The notes below the pieces were generated by a model. The model worked only from the letters and a program-made list of their open reading frames with translations, was not told where the DNA came from and searched no databases. Source: Gnetum montanum (lineage: Eukaryota; Streptophyta; Gnetopsida; Gnetales; Gnetaceae). From it: 64,000 nucleotides of DNA. Of this stretch, positions 24,700 through 35,250 are shown piece after piece. Where the stretch lies: NCBI GenBank assembly GCA_015680685.1, contig MNCI01027496.1, positions 1,426,589 through 1,490,588 of the forward strand, given 5' to 3'. A program made the position numbers and the translations under genes. How positions within the stretch are numbered: position 1 is the stretch's first letter; the number at the start of each line of letters is the position of its first letter.

Positions 24700-25990
24700 A
24701 CTAAACTCTAAATTGAAGAAGATCATAATGGAGGAAATAGAGCAACTCCTCAAGGTAGGGTTCATCTATTCCGTCATGGATAGTGAGTGGGTTAGCCCAC
24801 TCGTAATTGTGCAAAAGAAAGATGGCAAGTGGTGGGTCTGCATTAACTCTAGGTTGTTGAATATGACAATGTTTAAACATCATTTTCCATTGCCATTTTT
24901 GGATCAAGTATTGGACACCATATCTAGGAATTGCTATTATATCTTCCTAGATGGTTATAGTGGCTATAACCAAATCCAAATTATGCTAAAAGATTACACC
25001 AAGATAACATTCATGAGATCCAAGGGAAATTTTGCATATTGTAAGATGCCATTTGGTCTATGTAATGCACTTACAAAATTTCAATAGCTAGTCCTTAGTA
25101 TTTTCTAATAGTATATCAATAGTGGTATGGAAGTCTTCATGGATGACTTCTCCACCTATGGAGCTACATTTGAGCAAGCCTTAGACCACCTTGAGCAAGT
25201 ACTAAAGAGATGTGTCAAAATAAATCTACAACTCAATTGGCAAAAGAGTCATCTCATGATCCAACAAGGCATTGTTTTGTGGCACCGAATTTCATGAGAA
25301 GGGATTGAGGCAAATGCAGAAAACATATGGGTCATCTAAGGAATTACACACCAACTAGAGATAATTAAAGATGTTAGATCATTCCTTGGACATACTAGCT
25401 ACTACTGACTATTCATAGAGAATTTCTCTAAGATCGCAAAGTCATTGGTCAAGCATATGAAGAAAGATGCTTTTTTTATCTAGACCAAGGAGTGTAAACA
25501 TGCATTCCAATAGTTAAAGGAAAAACTTGTACAAACTCCAATTCTACAGGCACCAGAATGGTCTAGACCATTTCACATAATGATGAATGTATCTAATTAT
25601 GCTTGGGTAGTGGTGCTTATGCAACTAGATAATAAAAAACATCCATATTACATCAACTGCATGAGCTGAAGCATTGTGGTTGCATAGCTAAATTATACCA
25701 CAACTGAAAAAGAATTGATGGTTGTGATGTTTACTCTTGAGAAGTTCAAGCACTATGTGCTTAGCTATAAGGTGTTTATGCACATAGACCACAGTGCCAT
25801 CTACTTCCTGATGAACAAGCTGACAGTAAGCCCTCATCTCATATGATGTCTCATGATCTTGTAGGAATTTCATCTCATGATGGTAGATCGGAAGCAGACT
25901 AAGAATATGGTCGTTGACCACCTCTTGCAATTGAGATGGGATAACAAAGAAGAGAAGAGTCTAGTCTCTAATCAATTCCCAGATGAACTC
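24700..25990 (+). pseudogene. pol: Reverse transcriptase and RNase H (element C)
   Basis: Lead LKKIIMEEIEQLLKVGFIYS, then SEWVSPLVIVQKKDGKWWVC, GYSGYNQIQI, the catalytic FMDDFSTYG at 25136-25162, and RNase H with HIMMNVSNYA and HYVLSYKVFMHIDHSAIYFL. The first RNase H aspartate (expected DAS) reads NVS. In-frame stops occur near 25085, 25108 and later. It shares the RT subtype of all copies here. Confidence 0.88.
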
Positions 25991-26079
25991 CTCTTACTAC
26001 TACAATTAATGAACAAATCCCCATAGAACCAAAATGATATGATGGCATAGTCACTTATCTTCTCACTGAAAAGATGCCA

Positions 26080-27241
26080 CAAAATCTTGACTTTAGAAAA
26101 AAATAATAGTTTCTTCATCGGGCCAAATACTTTATGGAAATTAACATATACCTTTACAATGTATGCGTCGATGACCTAGTTTGTTGGTGTGTGCCTAATG
26201 TGGATCAATTACACATTCTCTAGGATGCTCACAAAGGCCCTTGCAGAGGCCACTATGCAAGGAGGTGAACAACCATAAAAATCTTGATGGCAAGATATTA
26301 CTAGCCTATAATCTTCAAGGACATCCATCAATTTATCCAATCTTGTGAATGCTGCTAACGAGATGGTTGGATGACTACACGAATGGAGGGTTCTCAACAA
26401 TGGATTCAACCACTGGAGCCCTTTAATATTTGGGATATAGACTTCATGGGTCCCATCACATCCATGTCTAATGAAAAAGAATATATTATACTAGTAATCA
26501 ACTACTACACCAAATGGGAAGAGCTAGCAACCATCATCAATTGTACATCATCCACTAATGCCTGATTCATACAAAAAAAATGCTGTAAATAGGTTTGGTG
26601 TGCCACGTGCACTAATTTCTGATAATGGAACCCATTTCACAAGTTAATGCAACTCTTGGGGGTTGACCATAAATTAACAACACCTTACCACCCCCAAGCC
26701 AACGGTCAAGCAAAAGTTACCAATAGGGAGATTACTAAAATCTTAACAAGAACCATAAGCCAATATAGTAAAGATTAGAGTACAAAACTCAATGACACCC
26801 TATGGGCCTACTTCTCAACATAGAAACTTCCTATTGGCTACTCTTCCTATGAGCTAGTGTATAGGAAACTCCCAACACTTACAATCTAACTCGAGCTTTG
26901 TATACTTTCAACAGCCTATGACTTGGACCTTGACTTGAGTTTAACACAAAGAGAATGATTCCTCAACCTAAACGTGCTAGATGAAAATCAACTAGTCGCC
27001 CTATCTTTGAATGAAGTGCACAAGACATACAACAAAACATGACATGACCTAATGGTAAGGAAAGTAAAATTCCAACTGGGGGATAAGGTTCTCTACTAGA
27101 ACCCCACACATGTACCTTAGAAGACAAAGTACCAAACATTGTGGGAGGGACCTTACATAGTTGCAAAAACCTTTCCTTCTAGGGCCATGACCATATGCAA
27201 ACCTAAGAGCCCTAATAAAAGGTAGTTTTTCAACATCTAAT
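26080..27241 (+). pseudogene. pol: Integrase (element C)
   Basis: Zinc-binding remnants (CEC, then RDGWMTTRMEG) are followed by the core: WDIDFMGPITS with the first Asp and ISDNGTHF with the second. A short deletion follows the second block (aligned to element A, about 20 bases shorter). The third position reads NGQAKV, so the catalytic Glu is Lys. It ends FFNI before TAA TAA at 27239-27244. The downstream T-rich non-coding block starts at once with a PPT-like TCAATCATGGGGGAGA near 27340. Confidence 0.85.
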
Positions 27242-28855
27242 AAGTAAAGCTTTTTCATGATCCCAAGCAAGCCAGTGCAACAAATACCTCAATAGATAGA
27301 TAACCACATTCAATTTTTTAGTTCTCCTCCTTCTAACTCAATCATGGGGGAGATGGCCATCTATGTTAATTATCCATATGGCTCCTCAATTTTTCTACTT
27401 TTTTCTTTCCACATTTTTTATTTTGCAAATTATTTAATTTTACACCTTTTTTATTTTCAAATTTTTCCTATTTTTACATCTTTATTCATTTTACACCATA
27501 GTTAGTACGTGTGAATCCTTCTTAAATATCTTACACTTTCTTGTATATTTTACTTTGTTTGAGTGTGATTTTCAATCTTCACTAATAAAACATGCTTTAT
27601 TGCCAATAGGACACAGGTTTCCATGGTTGTTATTGATGGTGGTTTCTATTTAATGTTTGTTTGGTGATGTCTAGTTTCTATTTTTGAATTTTTGTACCGA
27701 TGACTCAGTCTTGGTTTCTTTTTCATGGTTACAGGTAGTGAGTTCATGACCCCCACCCATTCCACCAAATCGATAGTTTTCCTTGTTTTGGAAGTTTGAG
27801 GTCCCTTTCATTAAGTAAACTTTTAACCAACTAGTGACCTTGGTAGTTTCTAGAATTAGGATAGATTCAAAGATTTGAATAGGGTGTGACTTCAAGGAGA
27901 CTCAATACTCTTTGTACTCTTCTACTTACTCAAGTGCTTGGGTGTTTCATCAATTTCTTACCATTCCATGTCATCCAATTAAAGGAAATTAAATAACGTC
28001 TTTGCATGATGTGGTTCCCATATATATATAAGGGATGGAAATTCAAAGCACATCCCTTAGACAAATAAATGGGCTACAAGCATTAGTCATAGGACTAGAA
28101 ATACATGTTACCCATGCCTAAAGGTCCCCTCTAACTAAGGCCCTCTCTCACTTCCTATCTCTCTTTTCTTTTCTTTTTGGAATGACGGTTGTTTTGTGGG
28201 AACTCCTATGTGTCTCGAGGGGGTGGATCAATCTTGGAGTGGCAATGCAAAGTCATTAGAAGTGGTTGGTTTTGGTCTAGACTAAGGATGGATCTTCTTT
28301 GGTCATTTTAAACATGCAATCCACAAGGGACTTCTTAGGAACTCAACTTGGGAATCCATTTCACCTTCTCTGTCATCCATCACGGTTGTTCATAATTCAC
28401 CTCATTATTTATGTTCATGTTTTTGATCCCTTAATTTGACCGGATGTACTTGAATTCTTAAGTAGATTTTTCTAGGTGGGTTCTTAACCTTCCTTACCAT
28501 TAGTCACCTATGGAGTCCACGAGCTCCTCAGTTGAAGTTATGCAAGGGCAAACAAGGCATGTGCCTATTATGGGGAGGACCTACCTACATATCTTTTGGT
28601 TGAAACATTAACCCCCTTACCCTTGAGATTGCTACAATTATACCTTTCACGTGCCTTGTTGTGCATCCTACTCTGTGCTTCCATACAATCTTATAACATT
28701 CATTCTCTACATTATTTTTTCCAATTTCTCAATTTTCTAAGCTCCAATTCGGTCTTCTACTATTTTCATTCCAATTGTAGTTTTTTGGGGTTCCATTTTA
28801 CTCTAATTGAACTCAAAAGCTGCTGGTATTTTCGAAGTTCTAGAAAAGTCAAATA
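27242..28855 (+). other. Non-coding region between integrase and ORF3 (element C)
   Basis: No gene is seen. It contains a PPT-like TCATGGGGGAGA near 27343, T-rich sequence, and a TA microsatellite at 28021-28032 between GTTCCC and GGAAATTC-type flanks. The block around 28140-28270 matches 4610-4740 and, reversed, 39220-39340 and 53950-54040. A hydrophobic 86-codon frame at 28596-28856 has no conserved counterpart in the other copies and is not called as a gene. Confidence 0.6.
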
Positions 28856-28859
28856 AAGT

Positions 28860-28960
28860 TAATGGTGATCAATAGCTACGTTGACTAGGCCTAGTCAACC
28901 CCGTCGACAAGGCCCTATCAACACATGAGAAAAATACTATAAATACTACCAAACACTTTG
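28860..28960 (+). promoter_or_regulatory. LTR U3-like module upstream of ORF3 (candidate internal promoter)
   Basis: About 100 bases resemble the start of the element's own LTRs: a TGATCA start, then GACTAGGCC/GGCCTAGTC words, then a TATA box (TATAAATA at 28938-28945). A perfect 20-bp palindrome, GTTGACTAGGCCTAGTCAAC, lies at 28880-28899. The reversed counterpart in element D (38470-38590) keeps the same words and a TATATATA-type box. It lies about 450 bases before the ORF3 start. A role as promoter is inferred. Confidence 0.5.
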
Positions 28961-29398
28961 CCATTTTTACAATTTCCTTCATAACACAAGGGGAGTTTTG
29001 CCATTTTTCAAAGCCCAAAACCTTCCCAAGTCCATAACCTTCCAACTGTTTGTCCAAAAAACTCTGTTCTTCAATCCTATAGGTACCAAAGATAAGCTTT
29101 CAGTCATAGGGGCCAAAAATGTCCCATTTTTGACAAAACAAAATTCCATTTCTCTAACTCACACAAAGGTTTAACTAGAAAATCAACTGTCAAACATCAA
29201 AGATAGAAGAGTTAAATCTTTCCAACAAGCTCTACTGACAATTACAATGAATAATTAGTAAATAAATAACTAATTAATTAATTAAAAAAACATTCAATCT
29301 GCCATGGTCTAACCTTAGTCAAAGTATAATCGACTAAAGGGAAAAGGTATGCAAGAATTTTAAGATATACATTATATCTACTAATCCGTGGATATGTT

Positions 29399-32258
29399 GT
29401 GACCCCAGATGGCACTAAAGGGAAATCATCCATAGAAAGTAAGATCATACCAACCAAGGAAAAAATGACCAAGAACATGAAGGAACCAGGAACAGGCCCA
29501 AGAAGAACCAATGGAAACCCATACATGAGACCTCTTCGAGAGGAGCTTGAAGTGGAATCTATTTGGAAGATTCCAAAAATAGAAGCAGCCTCAGAATAGT
29601 CACAACATGGAGAGGTACCAAGACTAACACCAAACTTGAAGTCATGTTAACACAAGCATTCCTCAACACCATTAGGCCTCACGACATTCAACACTTAGTT
29701 CTCCAAGAACTAAATTTCGGGTCATTTTTGGAGCATGCCCCAGTAGAGGTTAAGACACAACTACAAACCTCTCCCATGTCACAAATTATCACTTCTAGTG
29801 GGAAGTGGTACATGGGAGAGACATACCTCTTCTAGAATAACAAAAGGCCAAGCTCTATTGTTAAGATTAAGGACATCCAAGTATCCTATTTGGCTAAAGT
29901 AATTGCACATGTGCTTGGGTTGCTTGACATAGGAACAAAATTGGGAGAGTTGTCGACACAAGCTAATCCTAAAGCCAAGAAGGAATGGACCTAGCAATGT
30001 TACAAGGTCAACCACAAGGATTTCAACACACTCACACCAATGGAATGCATCTATTTCAAAGTTGTAGCCTATCACCTTAATCCAATGATGAGGGCTTGTA
30101 AGGTAACTGCTTTTTCTACCCAAGCATGTGTCGCTCTAAGTGGGAGATTTCTAACAAACCTTCCACAACTGATCTACTTAGAGTTTGAGAAAAATTTCAA
30201 GCAGAATCAACATGGAAGAAAAAATTTGTCCTTTTCATGTCTCTTCAACTTTGCAAAAGGGTAGGGATCATCTGCTATGTTAATGATACAATCTGACATG
30301 CTCCTATGGCTTCATAGTTTGAAATGATGAAAGAAAAGACACCTACCATCACCAAAGAAGATGAGAAATAGCCACCACCTCTACCACCCACTCAAGAAAC
30401 AACATTGGAGGCTTTCATAGCCATTGAGCACTTACATGAAATCTAAGAGTAGCTCCTTCTTGAGCAAGAACCACATACATGAACAAGTGCTAGCGATCCA
30501 TCTACATATTGACCAAAAATGAGTCATCTTAATGAGGTGGATTGAACAATTAGTCAGATGGAGAGATGTGGGCTGATATTCTTTGCCGAATGAACATAGT
30601 TTCCGATGAGATCAAATCCTAATGCCTGAGAGGTAATGGTGTCCTTATTGCAACACCATCTATTCCCAGAAATTTTTGGGAATGTTGCTTCCTTTTTTGT
30701 GCACATGGAGGAGGGTGAGGGGCCAACTATACTAGTGATGCAACACCAAGGGTAGGAGATGGCTACTAAACTAGTCATTGATCGAGTTTTTGAAGCATTT
30801 AACACACCTACAATGTTTGTACCAAATGTAGCTACACTTCAAGATGTGTAGACATCTGCAAGCATAATCAACTAGAGATTAAATATAGCTCAGCATAAAG
30901 AATTACTAGACCGATTGGTAGGGACCAAACAACCAATTCCAGATATCTTTGATCTTTAGAATAACATCACTATAACCTAGTTAGAGCTACTAGAAGCAAG
31001 GGGCAAGTGCATCATTTTTTAAGGAGCAACATTAAACAACTCAAGCACAAAACCAATGCTTGGACGCAAAGATTGTTGAATTACATGCCTTTTTTTCCTA
31101 CCCTATGCTCCTCAAACCAACAATAACCGAATATGAAGCTTTCCAATAGCTTCAAAAATAATTCAAAAAGTCTGAGGAGGAAGCCATGATGACCATCTTC
31201 AACTAGTCTATAGTTGAAGGAAAGAAATATTCAGTTTAGAAGGACAAGGTTTAGATGCACTAAGAGAATAAATCACTAACTGTAGAAAATCACAACCTGT
31301 GTAATGTTAATATGCAACAACAACAAATGTAAGAATTTATTCCATCAGCAACAAGAGTAGCTTGCCAAGGTAAACACTGAGTTAAGGAGATTGGCTGCAA
31401 AGAATCGAACTCTATCAATGGAGGAATTCTTAGCCTTACACCAGAAGTCTACCATTGAGATCACCACCTAGAAAAATCAGGAGCTCAACTTTGAAAGAGT
31501 TAAGGATCACTACAAAGACCAAGTTGGCTTGCAAAAGGAAATAAATGAGAAACACATTTAATTAGTGAAGGAAAAATTCAATGAGCTCCTCCACCAACTC
31601 CAGCACAAAAGAGAAGTATGAAAGTCCATCATTGATGGGATTGATGTTGACAACAAAGCAAAGATCCACCTAAAGGAGTTTTAGATAGAAGAAATGATGG
31701 AATACATGGAGCTGGCCAACCTTCACTATGAAAACTTGGCAATTTTGACTGCTAGATAGTCGTACTCAGAATTAGAAAAATAAGTGGCCAACTCGTACAT
31801 GCTTTATGAGGTCGAGTTTAAGCACTACAAAAACACCAAGCAAAAGCTTGAGATAGTAAATGTTGAACTCAAAGTTCTCCATACACAATTCACAAACCAA
31901 AGTTCTATCACTGAGAACCTAGCCAAGAAAATGAATGATTACCAGGAGCTGAAAGATGCAGTCAAAGTCTTTGACATCTAGTGCAAACAATTTGATGCCT
32001 AGTCTATCAACATGAATGAGATGTTCCCCATGATGCCCTATCCATGGAATGTCCCCATTCCAACCCACATCAAAGATTCTATGTGGACTATTAATGATCC
32101 CTAAAGCAAGGAAGAAAAAATGAAAGCACTATTGAATGCTTTCCATCTACCACCAAAAGCTGCAATTGCAGCAGCACAGTGATAGTTACCTTAACCACCA
32201 CACACACTTGAAGTTGGTGAAGGTTCCTTAGGTGCCACCACCTCCTAATATTGTCTAA
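29399..32258 (+). pseudogene. ORF3, coiled-coil protein in env-like position (element C)
   Basis: This frame runs about 953 codons from the site aligned with the ATG of copies B and D. Here that codon is GTG (29399-29401). It ends TAA at 32256-32258. Codons about 90-290 form a globular region with the block LSGRFLTNLPQLIYLEFEKN and then RKNLSFSCLFNFAKG, which loosely recalls the 'putative plant transposon protein' domain (PF20167); that match is from memory and weak. About codons 370-470 are shared with B and D (PRMSHLNEVD). Codons about 535-860 give a long heptad-like coiled coil. The C-terminus has MMPYPWNVPIPTHIKDS and a Pro-rich end. At least a dozen stops disrupt it. Confidence 0.68.
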
Positions 32259-32494
32259 CCTTCTCCACCAACTTCATGTCATCAAAGGGCACGTCATCAA
32301 AGGGCATGTTGTCCAAGTTTGAAGAGTCACGTCATTGTGTTCAATTTTGTGTCATGAACACCATAATTTTTGTAATGTGTTGATCTGTACACTCAGGCAC
32401 ACATTTTCTATCAAATCAATCTATTTTATTTTATTAAGATTTAGTCAATAATCCCATACCTTTCCAATTTTGTAAAATAACTCAAGGATGAGTT

Positions 32495-32514
32495 GTCATT
32501 CAGTCGTGGGGGTA
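32495..32514 (+). promoter_or_regulatory. Polypurine tract of element C
   Basis: TCATTCAGTCGTGGGGGTA directly precedes the 3' LTR. It is one of three CAGTCATGGGGG-type tracts in the element; the others are near 27343 (after integrase) and 29093-29106 (before ORF3). Confidence 0.7.
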
Positions 32515-33364
32515 TGATGAGCTAGAATTGGCTGCATTGATTAGGCCCTGTCAACGTAGGGTCTGCTTTTTCCTATAAATACGAGCTCATCAATCGCATT
32601 TATGGCATGTTTGGTCATAGTAGTAGTAGAGCTCTTACAGTTTTCCCATTTGAGAGTTAGAATATTTTCCCAAGTGCCCGTTGTAAGAGTCATTGAGTGT
32701 ATGGATCTTTATTTGAGCATTGTTGTACCTAAGCATGATAATGTGTGCGGCAATAAAGATGAGCTTTTTAAAAAACCTTGCAACATTTTGGATAGATTAA
32801 ATATTTCATTTATGCATTCAATTTTTTAAATCAATTATTCAATATTTTCTAGTAATTAATCTAATTAAGATAATTAAGCAAGATAAGCTACATAGACTAA
32901 ATACATAAGTACGATGGCTTTGAGTGTAACATGTATTCACTTGGTAATCCTAGTAGCATGAGTGCTTGGTGCATCCAGTAGCATAGTGCTTGGTAACCCA
33001 ACAGTGGATATGTGGGTTCACAATGTGTATGGAAAGTAGGAATGGATGCTTATGCTAGGATTAGTTAAAGACCAATTAGTTAGTTAATTTAGATTAGTCA
33101 TTAAATTACTTTGTCTCTCTATCTCTTCAAGTACCCAAAAACATAAAACATAACATGATAAAAATAATATGCCTCGATGACTCTTAACCATACCATTATG
33201 CTTCATAAGTGTAATCAAGGAGATAATAAATGACCTTACAACAAGGTTCACTTCCTAAAAGACTAGTGTACTAGAAACTATAAAGTCCATGAAATTCGAC
33301 CGAATCATGCATGAACGCTTTGTGATTCGTATGGTTAGGTGTAGGGGTACTTCATCGCTCATCA
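32515..33364 (+). repeat. 3' LTR of element C
   Basis: An 850-bp LTR from TGATGAGCTA to CGCTCATCA, followed by CTAGC, which matches CTAGA before the 5' LTR. A TATA box is present (CTATAAATAC, near 32573). Divergence from the 5' LTR is roughly 20% over the first 250 bases by eye, so the element is old. Confidence 0.9.
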
Positions 33365-34067
33365 CTAGCGCTAAATAATATTTCATACACATGAGCATAT
33401 TTTCTCCAAGATATCTTTTTGGTCAAGAGGCAAACTCACTCATATATTGGTCACACTAAATAATATTTTATTCATAATACTTTAGAGAGATCTTATCAAT
33501 AATACTAAATAATATTCCATCCATAACAATAGAAGGAGAGCTTAATGTTAAATAAGCTTTCATTCATAACAATCCATGGACAACATATTTGTAATGGTAA
33601 ATACTATTTCATCCATAACACCATCGTATTGTCTCCAAGAAATCTCTAACATTTATGTTTATATAATAGATGAACTAAACTTAAACTCCAATATTGCAAG
33701 ACTCTCTTAGCCAAGTGATAGGGGTATATATTAAATATATAACTAAGCTACTACATCTCCATTTTTAGAATTCAAACCTTTAATTGAATCTTTGTGAACA
33801 TTAGCTACTTTAATTTTTTGTAATATACAAGCCAAAAATTTCTTGGAGCAAATATGTTGGTGTGATGGATGAAATATTATTTACCATTACAAATAGGTTA
33901 TCTTTTCGATGTTATGGATAATATCTTATTTAGGACTATTGTTAGGCTCTCCTTCTATCGTTACAAATGAAATATTAGTTAGCGTTACTAATAAGATCTA
34001 TTTAAAACGTTATGGACAAAATATTATTTTTGGCCAAGAGGCCAACTACCACTCATATATCGGTAAC
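33365..34067. repeat. Foldback-like array, part 2
   Basis: It resumes the array exactly where element C interrupted it. Direct units run to about 33630, then a loop at about 33640-33840 that is nearly the same as the loop at 19560-19760, then inverted units (GTGATGGATGAAATATTATT). The part ends GGTAAC at the insertion of element D. Units, loop and orientation switch match part 1, giving a higher-order unit of roughly 1 kb. Confidence 0.78.
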
Positions 34068-35004
34068 TAATGATTGGTGAGGTACCCCTACGCTCAACCA
34101 TACGAATCACAAAGTATTCACATAAAATTCAATTGAATTATATGGACTTTATCATTTCCAATGCACTAGTCCTTTAGGAAGTAAATCTAGCCTTAAGGTC
34201 AATTATTATCTTCCCAATTACACTCGTGATGTTCATTGGTATGGTTAAGTATAAGTGAGGCATCCAATTTTTATCATTTTGTGTTTTATAAGTTGGTGCT
34301 CAAAGGTAGATAAAATAAATTTAATTAACTAATCTAAATTAACTAATTAAATAGCATTTAACTAATCCTAACATAAGCATCCAATCCCACTTTCCATACA
34401 TGTTCTGAACCCACATATCCACTACTAGGTGACGAAGCACTATGCTACTGGGCGTACCAAGCAATAATGCTACTAGGATTACCAAGCGAATACATGATAC
34501 ACTTGAAGCGATCATACTTATGTGTGTAATCTATCTAGCTTAATTGATTCATTAATGTAATAACTGAAAAAATATTTAATAACTAATGAAAAATATTGAA
34601 TAAATAATTAAAAACATTAAATGAATAAATGAAATAGCTAATCTATCGAAAGTGCTACAAGGTTTATTAAAAAGCTTATCTTTATTGTCACACACATTGT
34701 CGTGCTTAGGTACAACAATGCTCGAATAAAGATCTATATACTCAATGACTCCTGCTACAGGCACTCAGGGGAAAAATTCTAAATTTCAAATGAAAAAAAC
34801 TATAAGAGCTCCTCTATGACTATAATCTCTACTTCCATAAATGTTGCTGCAAGCAAGTATTTATAGCCAACTACAAGCACTACATTGATGGGGCCACGTT
34901 GACACATGATATGATATGTCAACTAGGCCTCATCGATGAGGCCCAAATGATGAAGTTGTGTCGATGAAGTTTTATTAATGCAACTGACAAAACACGACTC
35001 ATCA
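34068..35004 (-). repeat. 3' LTR of element D
   Basis: A 937-bp LTR reading on the minus strand from TGATGAGTCGTG. The terminal TG/CA is decayed at its 3' end (TAATGATT on the plus strand instead of TGATGAGC). A TATA box CTATAAATAC lies near 34857-34866 (reversed). Its U3 carries ATCGATGAGGCCTAGTTGAC-type words rather than GATATC. Partner: 48387-49305. Confidence 0.87.
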
Positions 35005-35027
35005 TACTCCCACAATTGAATGAAAAC
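35005..35027 (-). promoter_or_regulatory. Polypurine tract of element D
   Basis: On the minus strand, TTTTCATTCAATTGTGGGAGTA directly precedes the LTR start; a decayed form of the CAGTCATGGGGG tract of the other copies. Confidence 0.65.
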
Positions 35028-35250
35028 TCATCCTCGAGTTCCTTTACAAAATTGGAATGGTATGGGATTATTAACTGACTTTTTCTCAAACAATAGAATC
35101 TGACTAACTTGACAAAAAATGGAGTGCCCAAGTATACAAATCAACACATTACAAAAAATGATGTTGTTCAAGACATAAAATTAAAACCATGAGTTAATTC
35201 TTCAAAACTGGATAGCACATTCCTTGATGTTGTGAAGTTGTTGGAGAAGA

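Larger units (their letters stand above)
20221..33364 (+). mobile_element. Element C: full-length Athila-like retrotransposon
   Basis: This is a structurally complete 13.1-kb element: 5' LTR, tRNA-Asp-type PBS, gag, protease, RT/RNase H, integrase, trailing region, U3-like module, ORF3, PPT and 3' LTR. Flanking pentamers are CTAGA (20216-20220) and CTAGC (33365-33369), matching at four of five bases, as expected for an old target duplication. Removing the element and one duplication restores an uninterrupted repeat unit of the surrounding array. The LTRs are only about 80% identical in the first 250 bases by eye, so insertion is ancient. All frames carry stops. Confidence 0.9.
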
